From Emiliania huxleyi CCMP1516 (taxonomy: Eukaryota > Haptophyta > Isochrysidales > Noelaerhabdaceae), in the NCBI RefSeq assembly GCF_000372725.1, contig NW_005201327.1, positions 84,313 through 148,312 of the forward strand: a stretch of DNA of 64,000 nucleotides, written 5' to 3'. This document shows positions 8,240 through 20,428 of this stretch, in pieces; positions within the stretch are counted from its first letter, which is position 1; the number at the start of each line of letters is the position of its first letter. Under the pieces are notes generated by a model that was not told the DNA's origin, ran no database searches, and saw only the letters and a program-made list of their open reading frames with translations. The position numbers and the translations under genes are program-made.

Positions 8240-10059
8240 CTATGTTCCTACCGCAGATCTCTGGCACGTCTTGGAGCAGCTAGCCACCGCCACCGCGGCG
8301 TCGGCGTCGTCGGCCGCGTCCTCGCACGCGATGCAGCGGTCCTTCGCGCCGCCGTCGCGGTACTGCGCCTTGCACCCGTAGTGGAACCAGCGGCCGCAGT
8401 CGGCACACTCTGTCGCGAGGGCCTTGCGCGCCCTCGGGTCGGCGCAGACGCAGGACCACTCGCGGCGCTCCAGCTCTGCAGCACAGCGAGCGCCGTGCCG
8501 CTCGGCGGTGCGGTGCTCCTCCGCCTCGAAGCAGCGCGTGCACGACTGGCACTGCCAGACGAAGCGGCCGGCCGACGGGTCGTACCCCGCGCGCTGCAGC
8601 TCCTGCTGCTGGCACGACGAGCAAAGGAACGTCTTGTCGGCGGCGAAGCGCGCGAGCTCCGCGGGTGTGTAGTCGAGCCGCTCGCACTTGGAGTGGAAGG
8701 TGAGGGCGCACGAGCGGCACTGCAGCTCGGCACCGCCGCGTAGCACGCCTCCCGCGCAGACGCACCCCCACTGGATGGCCGTGCCGCCGCGCCTGCTGGG
8801 GAGGCGAGGGGGGGGATGGGGGGGGGGGGGGGAAGAAGAAGGGGAAGGGGGGGGGGGGACCAGGAAGAAAAAAGCCAAGGCCGGAAAAGGGGGGGGGGGG
8901 GACAGGGAGGAGAGAGGCGGGATCGGGCTGGGGAGGAGGCGGCGGCGGTGCGGGGAAGGGAGCGGGGGAAGGGAGGCGGCAGGGGAGGAGGAGGGAGAGG
9001 AGGAGGAGGAGGCGCGCTGGCGAGGTTGCAGAGGCGGACAGGGGAGGAGGAGGAGGGGCGGGGAGGAGGAGGCGGCGGCAGGTTTGAAGGGGGGGGCGCG
9101 CCGCTTCTCTGCAATCTGGTCCGCGACGGAGGCGAGGGACTCGTTGGCGCACTTGTCGGCTCGGCCCTTGTGGAGGTAGTCTTGCAGCGCCGCCAGCTGC
9201 CGGCTCTGCCGGTTGCTCCTCGCCGCCGCCGCGGCCGCCTCCTGCGGGCGGCGAGGGCGAGGGCGGCGGAGAGAGCGGTGAGGGCGAGAGTGGCGAAGGG
9301 GTGAGGTGAGGGCCGAATGGGCGGTGAGGCCGTGGGGGCGATGAGGGCGACGGTGCGGGAGGAGGTGGTGGCGGCGAGGATGGCCGCGGCGGCGGCGGCG
9401 GCGGCGGCGGCGGGGGAGGGTCAGAGCGCCTTCGGGCTGGCGCAGCACACGCGAAGTGTGAGCGACACGCCGCCGCCGCCGCTGACGGAGAGAGCTGCCC
9501 GCACCGAGGTGGCGGCGGAGGCGGAGGCTGCGCGCGGCGGCGGTTTGCCCACCTCGGTGCACTCCTCCCACACCACCCCTCCACCCGAGCGGGTGCCTCC
9601 GCGCCCTCCCGAGCGCCGCTTCCGGGGCGGCTCGCCGCCGTCGCCAGGCTCCCGCTCCCGTCCCGCTCCGGATGCTACGGCCGGTGGCGGCGGCGGCCGC
9701 GGCGCCGGCGGTGACGGAGGAATGCCCTGGTCCTTGCGCCACGCGTCGGCGATGGAGACGGCGCGCTCCCCATTCGGGCCGTGGAAAACGTTGTACGAGC
9801 GCGCCACCGCCTTGCGCCGCTGGACCGTCCATCCCGGCGGGAGGGCCTTCGGGAGGGCCTTGGGAGCGCGGGGGTGCTTGGCCTCGGGCGGCGGCTGCCC
9901 GTCCTCAAGGGGACGCTTATCGACGAGCGGCTGGTCGCCCAACAAGTCGAGTGCAGCGAGTCGCTCGTCAGCGGGCGGCGCAGTGTAGTGTGCGCGCTGC
10001 TGTTGCACGGCGGCTGCGAGGGCGGCGAGCCCGTCGAGTCCGCCGGTTGAGAGCAGCAT
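8240..10059 (-). CDS. MBD-like plus double PHD-finger chromatin protein, 3 exons
   Basis: Exons 10059-9469, 9241-9102 and 8792-8240 join in consistent phase to 427 residues. Around residues 70-112 the sequence L-P-P-G-W-T-V-Q-R-R followed by Y-N-V-F-H-G-P-N-G-E-R resembles a methyl-CpG-binding domain. Exon 3 carries two Cys/His clusters: W-G-C-V-C-A-G-G ... C-R-S-C ... H-S-K-C ... C-S-S-C, and W-S-C-V-C-A ... C-A-D-C-G-R-W-F-H-Y-G-C ... C-I-A-C. Both have C4HC3 PHD character. MBD domains read methylated DNA and PHD fingers read histone tails, so a nuclear reader role is likely by inference. Introns: GT-AG 9242-9468 and GC-AG 8793-9101, the latter an almost pure pyrimidine tract on the coding strand. 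An in-frame ATG-less extension reaches 10170. Confidence 0.7.
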
Positions 10060-10130
10060 CCTGTCTCCCGATGAAGACGGGCGGTTATTAGGGGACAATA
10101 TTTTTTTATGGGAACCACGAATGGCAAGAG

Positions 10131-10225
10131 ACTCGCTCGTGCGTGCCGTCATCATCTGTCCAGCGTCCACCCATACCGCGTTGGTGTCCAGTCCGAGCCT
10201 GGCTGTTCTTCACCTTTCTACCTAC
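10131..10225 (+). repeat. dispersed repeat R3, copy 1
   Basis: GTCATCATCTGTCCAGCGTC, then CACCCATACCGCGTTGGTGT and CCAGTCCGAGCCTGGCTGTT. The inverted counterpart is at 29528-29620; partial copies are near 36476-36517 and 39752-39790. Confidence 0.85.
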
Positions 10226-12369
10226 CTACCTAAGAGACTAAAGGGACGATGCTCAACCCGAAGGCTTCTTCTCGCTCGACACCGTCTCGCTGGATGTGGA
10301 CATCCCACGCACCTGGAGCAGCACCAGCAGAGAGATTTCGATTGCTCAATTTCTTGGTGGCAGCCTGCTCTGACGCCGTGCACACCACCGGGGCAGCGTG
10401 GACTAGTCCGTGGCGCATCTACTTTCCCCTCCCATACGTGATTGTGCTCCTCCTTCGGGCTGCTCCTTCTCCTCATATCTCTTTCCCACCTAGGCGGTGC
10501 GGTGGGCGTGCGCGCGGTGCGGTGCGGTGTGTGTGTGTGTGACTCTAATGTTTGGTCGTTTCCTTTGAGCTGGTTGATCCTCACTTTGAGACCTCTCGCT
10601 CAATCCTCCATAGAGTACACGGGAGCCAACCGCGATCACCCGCGGGACACCTTCGCTCGCGGCGCCCACGGCCACGGGCCACGGGGGGGGTTGTGTGCCT
10701 CTCCGGTTCCGATCGCGCCTGCACCGAGCCAGGCTGGCAGCCTGCAGCGCAGCGTCGCCACCTGCCCTAGCCAGAAGACTGCGGGCTGCCATGAGGCACC
10801 AGCATGCAAATGTAATCAGAAGCCGGCGAGCGCGCGTTCGAGCGACATCAGCCCCACTTCAGGCATACATCTCCAGACAACTGCAAGCAGCCGTCCACGC
10901 ACACGGGTACGTGCAGCCAAGGAATCCAGTGTGTTCAGAGAGAGATAAAAAAGAATTTCAAGAGCGAAGAAAAATATGTATGTAAAAGAGGGAAGGTGAA
11001 TATTGGATGGAGGGTGGACGCGTCCAAGTGGTGGGGGGGCTAGGGCGCTGATCTTCAGATCGACTTCTTAGCTAAGAGCCAAGGCTCCCGTCTGACGCCC
11101 GACACTGCACAGTCGCTCGGATGTACGGCCGGGCAGATCGCGACAACACACCCCGCACACATGCAGCAAAAGGAACCTCCGAAGCTGTGAACAGCGCCTC
11201 AGCAATCGCGGTTGCGAGATCGATCGTCTCTCACTTCTCTCTCTCTCTCTCCCCCTCTCTCACCCTGGCAGGATTCGCACAAAAAGCCGCGGGTAGGGGG
11301 TAGACAGCGTCCTAATCTAAAATCCGAGGATTAAGGATTCAGGCATCGCTTCAGTGAGGCCAAAGTGAGTTTATGGATGTGTGAGAACGGTACGGGACAC
11401 GAGGAAGCACGCGGACCGACTCGTCGGTGACTCTGCTGCACGCCGTTTCAGATTTTTTCTCAGCGTGAGCGAGACGTGAAGAGTGCCACCGTCGGGTAGG
11501 ACGGGCCGGCCCGGAGCATCAGAGTAGCCGTCGTGGTCGTGGTGAGCAGCGCCGGCCACTCCGGCGCCGCGTCGGCAACATGGGAGCATGTCCACCGCCA
11601 CTTCGCGGTCGCAGCGCTGTTGTCGCCCAAAACGCCGCGATGTACCTTTCGGGCAAACCATCGAGCTGCATGTCGATTTCGACTTGACGGCGGCATGGAG
11701 GCATCATGCCTCCATGCCGCCGTCAAGTCGGAGCCAGTCTGCGGCGACCACAGCGCTCAGAAAGGTACATTGCGAGCTATTCAGAGTCAAGCGATTGCGC
11801 GAAATCCCACACTGGTGGATTTTGGGGCGCTGTCCACCCCCTACCGCGGGCGTGTCCCGGGCTTTGGAAAAAAGAAAAAGTCCCCCCACAGAGACGTGCG
11901 TCTGTGTGCGACTCACAGACACCCTGGGTACCACATAAACAACGGCGACGCATCTTCGACTGACGTTTGCTGCGCGAGCGCGCTGCTGCGGATCCGACCC
12001 CTAGTCCGACCCGCCTTGACAGTACATAACCTCCCAGCTCCCATCTCCCAAGCTTCTCGACATCCGTTCTCCCCGCGTCAAGCAAGAGTCACGACAAGGA
12101 GTTTCGACCTCTCGTGCGCAGGAGGCGCCTGGCCGCACCTCTCCCCGCACCGCTGAGGCACCCTCGCCCCTCCCAACCCTCTGTTGGCACCGCTGGGCCG
12201 CGCACGCTCGGCCGGCTCGGTCCACTGGCGAAAGGTGCATGATCATGTGGGCCGGCCTGGCAAACGAGAGGAGGGAGGAGAGAGTAAGGGACGTGCGAGG
12301 CAATGGGGGGGGGGGGGGGGGAGGACTTTCCGCCGCGGCGCTTCGAGCCTCCCGCCACCGCCTGCACCT
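10226..12369. other. intergenic, mostly repeat-derived
   Basis: No supported coding gene. It contains a short GT run (10528-10541), a CT-rich tract (11235-11265) and the fold-back repeat at 11580-11850. The open frames here lack any family feature and are mirrored on the other strand. Confidence 0.4.
11580..11850. repeat. fold-back repeat R5 with 24-bp perfect inverted arms
   Basis: Bases 11681-11704 and 11706-11729 are perfect reverse complements separated by one base (arms begin GACTTGACGGCGGCATGGAG). Weaker inversion symmetry continues outward (GATGTACCTTTC versus GAAAGGTACATTG). The right half (CCGTCAAGTCGGAGCCAGTC to TGCGCGAAATCCCACA) recurs at 39985-40105, and the GGTGGATTTTGGGGCGCTG part at 40707-40740. 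Confidence 0.85.
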
Positions 12370-12507
12370 CGGATAAATTTGGAGTCATCTCGGCTACATC
12401 TCGGCGGCATCCCGGCGAATGTCGGCTATATCTCGGCTGTATCTCGACTGCATCTCGGCTACCTCATCATCTCGGCTACCTCGGTTGCACATCGGCGTAT
12501 CTCGGCT
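12370..12507 (+). repeat. degenerate ATCTCGGC minisatellite
   Basis: Roughly a dozen imperfect repeats of (T)ATCTCGGCT spaced 10-15 bases, immediately 3' of the ARID-SAP-HTH stop codon. A GCCGAGATAT array of the same kind is in the WW-FHA-WW intron (about 48005-48110). Confidence 0.7.
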
Positions 12508-15500
12508 TTATCTCGGCTCATCTCGGGCGATCTCGGCTTTTCGCGCCGATTGGCGCGACACGGCAGGGGCATCGCGGCGGCTCCTCTTGCTCGGCCGCGA
12601 CTCCTTCTCCTTGGCGAACGACGTCGGGTCGCGCAGGTACGCGGCGACGCGCTGGTCCATCGCCGTCAACGCCAAACCCGCATCGTACGGGTACTTTCCG
12701 CGCAGCCACTTTGAGATGACCGGGGCACCGACTCCGACGCGCTGTGCGAGCTTGTCCTGCGAGAACCTCTCCGTCTCCATGAGCGCCTCGACGTCGGCGA
12801 CCAGCTCGGCGTGCGTGCGCGTCGGAACCGGCAACGACAGGACGAAATCGGACGGCTTGTACCTTGTTGCGGGGAGGTCGGCCAACTCGTCGCTCTCGAG
12901 GTAGACCTGGTGCGCTTCGCTACCCTGTCTGGCCGCCGACATCACATGCCGCTTCCGCTTCCCGCGGGCCCCTCTGCCGCGGAAGGTGAGGGGGCAACCC
13001 GTCGCGCCGCAGCAAAGGAGCTCGTCGCGCTCCTGCGCGTTCTTCTCCCTGTCTCTCTTGTTTCGAGCAGCTCGAGCACTCGCCTCCTCGCCGTCCGCGT
13101 CCCGTAAGTCCGCCGCGGCCGCCGCCGCCGCCGCCGTCCGGGGCGCCGCGATCGCCCTCCGCACCTCCGAATCACGTTCGTTCCAAACCTACCAAAATAC
13201 GTCGCGTTGGCGCAGAGCTAGGACTGCGTCTCGCGTGCGACCGCCACCGTGGAATCGTACCTTGGCTTGCCCAGTAGATTTGGCCGCAAGCTTGTCCTCG
13301 GCCGACGCGACCGAGATGGACTCGAACAGGACGTCCCTACAGAGAACAAGACCCACATGTGCGCAGCCGCCGCGAAGCGCCCCTCACCGCGAACCTGCAG
13401 TTCACTTGAAGAAGCCGCTGCCGCCGCCGAGGAGCGCCGGGAGGCCACCGACCCGCGACTCGAGCAGCTCGGCGAACGCCACCCGATCCTCCTGTTTCAT
13501 CTCGGAGGGCAGCGCCTCGACGCGCGCCTTGATGCCGGAGAGGCGCTCGGCCTTGTCGGCGGCGGCCTTCTGCCGAGCGGAGAGGCGCAGCGCGCCCAGT
13601 TGCGCAAACGCCGAGTCGAGCCCGGCCGCGCCGAGCATGGTGAAGTTGTTTGAAGACGGTGTCAGCGACGTCTCCGGGTGGATGAAGTGCGAGGCGAGCA
13701 TGCCCGCCTGTGCTCCGCTGCCCGGAACCATGATCTTGGTGAGCAGCAAGCCCGCCGCGTCGCACGCGTCCTGCAGAAGGTCCTGCCCCATGGCCGCCGT
13801 CTTTGACATCGTCGCCAGCTTCACCTCGGTGAACTTCAGGCTGGCATAGTACTATTGAGTGATAGTTAATCGTGAAGGGAGTAGCTACCATGAACGAGTA
13901 ACTATTAATATGTTGAGCGGCGTGTGCGCGCCTCGCAGACAGCTGCTAGGAAGCCGGACACGACGGCCTTCACGGTCAGGCTCTCGCACGCCTCCTTGCA
14001 CTTCTTGTCCGTGTCGAATCGAGGGGCCTCTTCCGACGCGCGGACCGCAGCGAGCACCGGGTAGACGTCCACCGTTTCGTGGAACGTCTCGCCGTAGAGC
14101 GGAACCTGCTTGCCGAGCTGGTCGTAGCCGTCCTCGCCGGCCAGGGCGTGCTCGTACGCCGCGGCCTGCTGCAGCGTGCGCAACGACTTTGCCACGACGA
14201 GCCCCTTCTTGTCGTGCTTCAGCAGCGAGTTGGCGTAGTGGCCCGGCGCGTACGTGCCGAGCAAAAAAGCCAGCACGCCTCCGGTGACCTCGGGGTCCGG
14301 CTCGCCGTTCGGCGCGTATGTGCTCACCGGGTGCGCGAGGGGCGGCTGCGGCAAGTCGCCCAACTCGCTGAAGCAGATGATGAGCAAACGGGCGTACCAA
14401 GCGGCGACCTTTGCGCTCCGAGCAGCCTCAACGGCGCTGAGCGCGATCGCCTCGCGCTCCAGCTCGGAGCAAGCGTCGAGTCTCGCGCGAAGCGCCGTCG
14501 TCTTGGCAGCTGAGAGCTCCTCGAGCGCCGTCGCGACGACCCGCTGCTCGTACTCGGTCTTCGCATCGAGGAGAGCGACGATCGCAGCCCGATCGGCGCC
14601 CAGATCGTCACCCTCGCTGGGCTCGCCAGCGGCCGCCTATATAAGACATGTCGTGGACCTGTCACGGATGTGTCACCATAATAGTGGAACGTCTGGTCCT
14701 GCTGGCGCGCGGCCGCCTCCTCGGCGGCGGGCCACGGGACGTCAGCGGCCTTGTGGCCCCTTCGAGCTCGTGGCGCGGCGGGTTGCGTGGCGGGTGGCGT
14801 GGCGGGTAGCGTAGCGGGTGGCGAGGGCTTGGCGGGCGGCTTGGAGTGCGGCGTGTCGGGTGTGGCCGCCTTCCCGGCCAGGCCTCCGCCGGGGAATGTC
14901 ACCCCAGACGGTCGGGCGGCAGGCTGGCGCCCCGACTTGCGGCGCTGCGCCGGCGCTGCCGCGCCTCCCGCGCCCTCGCCGGCCTTGGGGGAGCTCGAGG
15001 GGCACATCGAGCTCTCGCCGTTGCCACGGGCCTGTTGCAGAGGGCACCTAATCTCATGTAATATCGGGTATAATCTCCGTGACCTTTCGGTTCTTACGCT
15101 GTGAGGACGCCACCTTGGCGTTGGCCTTTGCTGGCCCGGCTCGCAGTCAAGGTTGCGGCAGGCCCCCTTCTGCGCTGCGCCAGCGGCCGCCGGGGTGGCA
15201 GGAGCAAGTGCGGGCCTCTTGCGCTCCACCGGTGCGGTGAATACCGCTGGCTGGCTTTGCGGGGCCTGGAGTCTGGCTGCCGCCTCCTCCGCTGTCTTCT
15301 CCGCCGCCTCAGCCGCCTCCGCCGCTTCGATGGCCTCGGCCGCCGCTGTCGCCTCAGCAGCGGCAGCCTTGGCCGCCGCAGCTGTGCGTGGCGTGGCTGC
15401 GGCGGGCTCGGGATCGAGCATGAGGAATCCGGCGACGGCAGCCTCCTCTGCACGGCGGAGCAGCTCCGCCTTGACCACCTTCTTCCCTGTGACCTCAACA

Positions 15501-17194
15501 CCGGCGCTCTCGAGCAGCGAGCGCAGCTCGGCCACCTTGAGGGCCGCGAGCTTCGCGCGCTGCTCCCCGCCGAGCGGCTCCGGCTCCGCTTCCCGGGCAG
15601 CCTTGGAAGGCGTGGGTGGCGTCTCTGCCCGCGCCTTTGGCACAGCGGCAGCTCGCTTCGCGTTGTTTGGGACGCCTGAGGCGCGCCGCTTCGACGGCTG
15701 CGCTGAGTCGGTGCCGCCGAAGGTGAACGGGTCGTCCTCATCGCCGCCGAAGGCGAAAGGGTCGTCCTGGTCCGACCTCGCCGCCGACGCAGCCCTCCCC
15801 TGCGAGGCACCGGCAGACGGCGCCAAGTGGTTCCTCTCCTTGGGCTTGGCAGCAGCACGGCCGGCGCCGCTGGTCTTGTCGGAGCTCTTGCGGCCCTCCT
15901 TCTTCGCTGCTGCCGCACTCGCCGCAACCTTCGCCGCGGCCTCTTGCGCCGCAACCTTCGCCGCCTTCTCCACCTTGGCCTGCTCCGCTGCTACAGCAGC
16001 CTTCCGAGCCGCCTCTGCCGCCGCCGCCGCCTCGGCCTCGGCCTTGCGACGCGCCGCCTTGGCAGCCGCCTCGGCCTCTCGACGTGCTGCCTCAGCCGCA
16101 GCCTCCTCTCGCTTCTGTGCCGCCTCCGCCGCTGCCGCCTCCGCCGCTGCCGCCTCCGCCGCTGCCGCCTCCGCCGCTGCGACCTCCGCCGCTGCCGCCT
16201 CCGCCGCAGCCTCCGCCGCCGCAGCCTCCGCCGCCGCAGCCTCCGCCGCCGCAGCCTCTGCCGCCGCAGCCTCCGCCGCAGCTACCTTTGCTGCCGCAGC
16301 CTCCGCTGCAGCCGCCGCCTCCGCAGCCGCCTTCTCCCCCGCCGCCTTGCGCGCAGCCTCTGCTGCCGCCTCCTCCTTGGCTTTGCGTGCCTTGCTCGCC
16401 TTGCCCCCGCTTGCCTTCGTATCCTTCGATGGAGAGGGTGCCGAGGGAGCCGCGGGAGCAGCCGCCTACTCGCAGCTTGACGCGTGAAGAGGCACGTTTC
16501 ACAGCAACCGCCCGCTCGGCAATGGAGTAGGCGCCCTCTTTGGCTTGGCCGGAGCGGCGAGATCCGGCTGCTTTGCCGGAGCTGCCCTGCTCGGCTTGGT
16601 CGGGGGGGCGGGATCCGGCTTCTTCGGCGGTTTGCTCTTGTTGGCCGGTCGCTGGCGTCCGCCCGCTCCACTCGCGCCCGACCCCTTCTCGCTCGGTAGC
16701 ACCGCATCTGCAGGGCTCTTGCGGTCGGCCCGGCGAGAGGAAGCGGCCGCACCCGCGCTCTTTGAAGCCACCCCCTCCGCGCCGTCCTTGTCAGTGTCGT
16801 CCGCTGCTCCCGCATCCTCGCCCCGCAGCCACGCCTCGTTGGTCGCTAGGAGCATCTCCTCGTACCTCTTCTTGAGCTCTTGCACGTCCTTGGCGCGCCG
16901 GCCAAGCGCCTTGGCAACGACTGACCAGGCTCGCTTGTTCTCGACCTGCTCGTAGCCGCCCTGTCGCGTCACAGCCTCGAGCAGCTGTGAGTCGTCGATC
17001 AGCGGCGGAAGTGCCTCCGGCTGCGCGGGCTTCGCCTTGCGCGGAGGCTCGCCGCTGCGAGACGACAGTGCAGGCGGAGCCATCGCGCCGCTGGCAGGCT
17101 TGAGCGGTTTCTTCTGGACTAGCAATGCCTCTGCGCGTCGCACTGCAGCAGCCTCTTCTTGTAGCAGCCGGCCCGGCTCGTCGACCAGGCTCAT
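12508..17194 (-). CDS. ARID-SAP-HTH chromatin-associated protein, 6 exons
   Basis: Exons 17194-16535, 16465-14717, 14636-13932, 13851-13406, 13336-13261 and 13188-12508 join with all phases consistent to 1438 residues. Exon 1 has an ARID-like helix set (L-I-D-D-S-Q-L-L-E-A-V, G-G-Y-E-Q-V, W-S-V-V-A-K-A-L). Exon 2 is a long Ala/Glu/Lys coiled-coil-like tract, then a SAP motif near residues 520-560 (L-K-V-A-E-L-R-S-L-L-E-S-A-G-V). Exons 3-4 are a globular region I do not recognise. Exon 6 has a CCGATGC/H cysteine-histidine cluster and a lambda-repressor-like HTH (S-Q-D-K-L-A-Q-R-V-G-V, then I-S-K-W-L-R-G-K-Y). DNA or chromatin binding is inferred from three DNA-binding modules. Introns: GC-AG 16466-16534, 14637-14716 (10-nt flanking duplication) and 13852-13931; GT-AG 13337-13405 and 13189-13260. 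A further intron near 15030-15115 is possible. If splicing differs, this could be two genes. Confidence 0.65.
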
Positions 17195-18310
17195 GGCGGC
17201 CTCGGGCTTCGCTCGCTCGATAGCGTGGAGAGCTCCTTTTGACGGGGAGAGGCGAGGGTGAGCCGCGTCAGCATACACAAGAGTAAACGTAGGCGGGACG
17301 GGGCTGACGCGAGTCAGGAGAGATGGGGAATGCGCGGCGGGGAAGCAGAAAGTGGCGGCGCGTGGGGCGCGCAGGTGGAGAGGCGCAGTGGTGGGCTGCT
17401 TCGCGACACGGCGGCTTTGCCGCCCCGCGTCGGACGCTTGCTGGGCCACGGAGCGCAGACCCATCCGGCGGCGGCGGGGGGCGGGGGCTCTCTGTGTGTG
17501 TGCGTACTCCCACGAAGCCACAGAGACGCGCCGCCGCCAGAGCAGGTCGTGTGTGGGTCACAAAAAAATGTACTTCAAAAAACAAATATTAACAGTGCTC
17601 TTTGTGAGTCTTGGCCGCCGCCTCTGTCAGTGTGCCCGTGATAGTGAGAGACTGCCAGTGAGAAGCCGGAGGAAGGTCGCTAGTCGGAGAGAGATCGCCA
17701 GTGGAATAGGGAGTCCACCGTGCTGCGAACCTGTCGCTGTCCCTTTTGTCAGTAGCAGGAGAACTAGGAGAGCGCAACCAGTAGGAGGCCCGCGCCTGCC
17801 CCCGTGCCGCCGGGTGCAACTTTGTCCTATACGAGAGGGGAATCCCTAGCCCCCGACAGTTGACTCCAGGCCTTGTCCAGTGAGGGAGGGCGAGACGATC
17901 GAGGGGTCCCACCCGATGCGGAATCGACCCCACAAAGAACCCTGCACAAAGATCGCAAGGGCGGGGACCTGTTCTTTTTTACCCACCTCAATAAATAAAT
18001 AAATACAACGGACATCCCAAGCTAGGGCTGGGTCGAGGACAGACACGTCCCCACCTTTGCAGGATTTTGCAAAAGCGAGGGGGGAGGGCGCATCGCCGCG
18101 CGGAGAGGGCTGGGCACAGGGCACAGGGGATCTCTCTCGCATAGGATATGCAGTAGAGAGGCGTTACGCGCGTTAATCATTCATTTCTTTATTTATCCGC
18201 CAGTGCTCAAGGGGTGTCCCGCCAGACGCTCCACACCACCCGGCCGACCCTGTCTACTGCTGTCCCTCTGCCACGCTCCTGCTCCTACTCCTACTGCTAC
18301 ATTGTGTTCG
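17195..18310. other. intergenic between divergent genes, with repeat fragments
   Basis: No gene seen. CCTGCCCCCGTGCCGCCGGG / TGCAACTTTGTCCTATAC at about 17797-17833 is duplicated at 42877-42916. Bases 17958-18015 hold GGCGGGGACCTGTTCTTTTT followed by an (ATAA)n tail, related to 62010-62085. Confidence 0.5.
17958..18015 (+). repeat. repeat R6 fragment with (AATA)n tract
   Basis: GGGGACCTGTTCTTTTTTAC, then CAATAAATAAATAAATACAACGG in pieces and GGACATCC. Relatives: 40104-40125, 43105-43135 and 62010-62085, in both orientations. The tract resembles the simple-sequence tail of a retroelement, but no coding part is present. Confidence 0.6.
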
Positions 18311-18952
18311 ATGCTCCGCGCCCCTGCTGCCCTTCGCATTCGCCCTCGACGGTGCCGGTCCCTCTCCTCGGCCGCAGACCCATATGCCATCCTCCGTGTC
18401 GAGCGAGGAGCCACCAGCTTCCAGATCAAAGAGGCGTACCGCAGAATGGCACTCAAGACGCATCCAGACCACAACCGGAGCAGCCCGGAGGAGGCCGAGC
18501 GGCAGTTCAAATCAGTGACAGAGGCTTACCGACGCATATCTGTCGAGGGGCCTCAGGCGTCTTTGGCGATGGGGACGGTTGGCTGCCGCGACGTAGGCTG
18601 CGCGGCGAACTGGCGACCCGCCGGAGCCGCCGCCTTTGTTTGGAACGACAGCATGCTTCCGGAGCTATTTGCTCTCCTCCTGAGCGAGAGTGGGGACGTG
18701 CGGCTGACGCAGCTGTACCAGCAGTACGTCGACAACGCGCTGTCACGCCGCGACACGTTGCTCTCTGTGCGCAACTTTGCGTCGCGCGACGACTTCCGGC
18801 GCGCCCTCAGCACACTTGCGGCCAGATACGCGCGCGAGGGCCCACAGGCCGTGTTTGTTCACCGTGTGCGCGCCAGCATCAGCAGCTGCGACGGCTGGGG
18901 CGGCTGGGGCGGAGGTGCAGGCGCATCTGAGGTGTGGTACACCTGTGATTGA
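18311..18952 (+). CDS. J-domain (DnaJ-like) protein, probably mitochondrial
   Basis: ATG 18311 opens a 213-residue single-exon protein whose first ~20 residues (M-L-R-A-P-A-A-L-R-I-R-P-R-R) are Arg-rich and free of acids, like a mitochondrial presequence. The J-domain spans about residues 24-85: D-P-Y-A-I-L-R-V, I-K-E-A-Y-R-R-M-A, the diagnostic H-P-D, and F-K-S-V-T-E-A-Y. The H-P-D tripeptide stimulates Hsp70 ATPase activity in this family. The C-terminal 110 residues have no G/F region or zinc finger, so this is a type III J-protein; that domain is unrecognised and ends in a Gly/Trp stretch. An upstream in-frame start (18203) is less likely because it would bury the presequence. A partner mitochondrial Hsp70 is inference. 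Confidence 0.85.
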   Translation: MLRAPAALRIRPRRCRSLSSAADPYAILRVERGATSFQIKEAYRRMALKTHPDHNRSSPEEAERQFKSVTEAYRRISVEGPQASLAMGTVGCRDVGCAANWRPAGAAAFVWNDSMLPELFALLLSESGDVRLTQLYQQYVDNALSRRDTLLSVRNFASRDDFRRALSTLAARYAREGPQAVFVHRVRASISSCDGWGGWGGGAGASEVWYTCD

Positions 18953-19187
18953 ATAGTTCAATAGAGAGACGCAGAGACGCGCGTGTGTGCATTGTAACTC
19001 TAAATTGTAATCTACTACGGCGCACACGGCACGCACGACGCAGCGTGTCCAGCGCGAGTGCCGCGCGCGGACTCAGTAGTCAGATCTCACGCGCAGAATA
19101 GCTCTCTCTGTGTGGCGTGAGATGAAACGTAGCCGGGTCCCGGAGGGAGAGCTAGCAACTCAGAGTTCGCACGCGCGTGCCCCACCG
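18953..19187. other. short convergent intergenic spacer
   Basis: Separates two convergent genes (DnaJ and NDUFS8); contains nothing recognisable. Both 3' ends must lie here. Confidence 0.3.
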
Positions 19188-20295
<1,108 letters not shown>

Positions 20296-20428
20296 CAAGG
20301 CAGTGCCGCGGTGGTGTCTGGTTGGGGCGGTGGCAGCGTCCAGAAAAAGAATTCAAGAAAGAAGAACTCTCTCTCACCGACACAGGTTCGACACAGGTAC
20401 CAAAAGGAGCACAGCAGACGGCAACCCC

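Noticed and set aside
15153-16487. 444-codon Ala/Ser-rich plus-strand frame
   Set aside because: It is the antisense shadow of the Ala/Glu/Lys-rich exon of the ARID-SAP-HTH gene, whose minus-strand frame contains the SAP motif.
17958-18015. Retrotransposon with an AATA tail
   Set aside because: Only the tail-like tract and short flanks are present; no reverse transcriptase or other coding part was found, so only a repeat fragment is reported.
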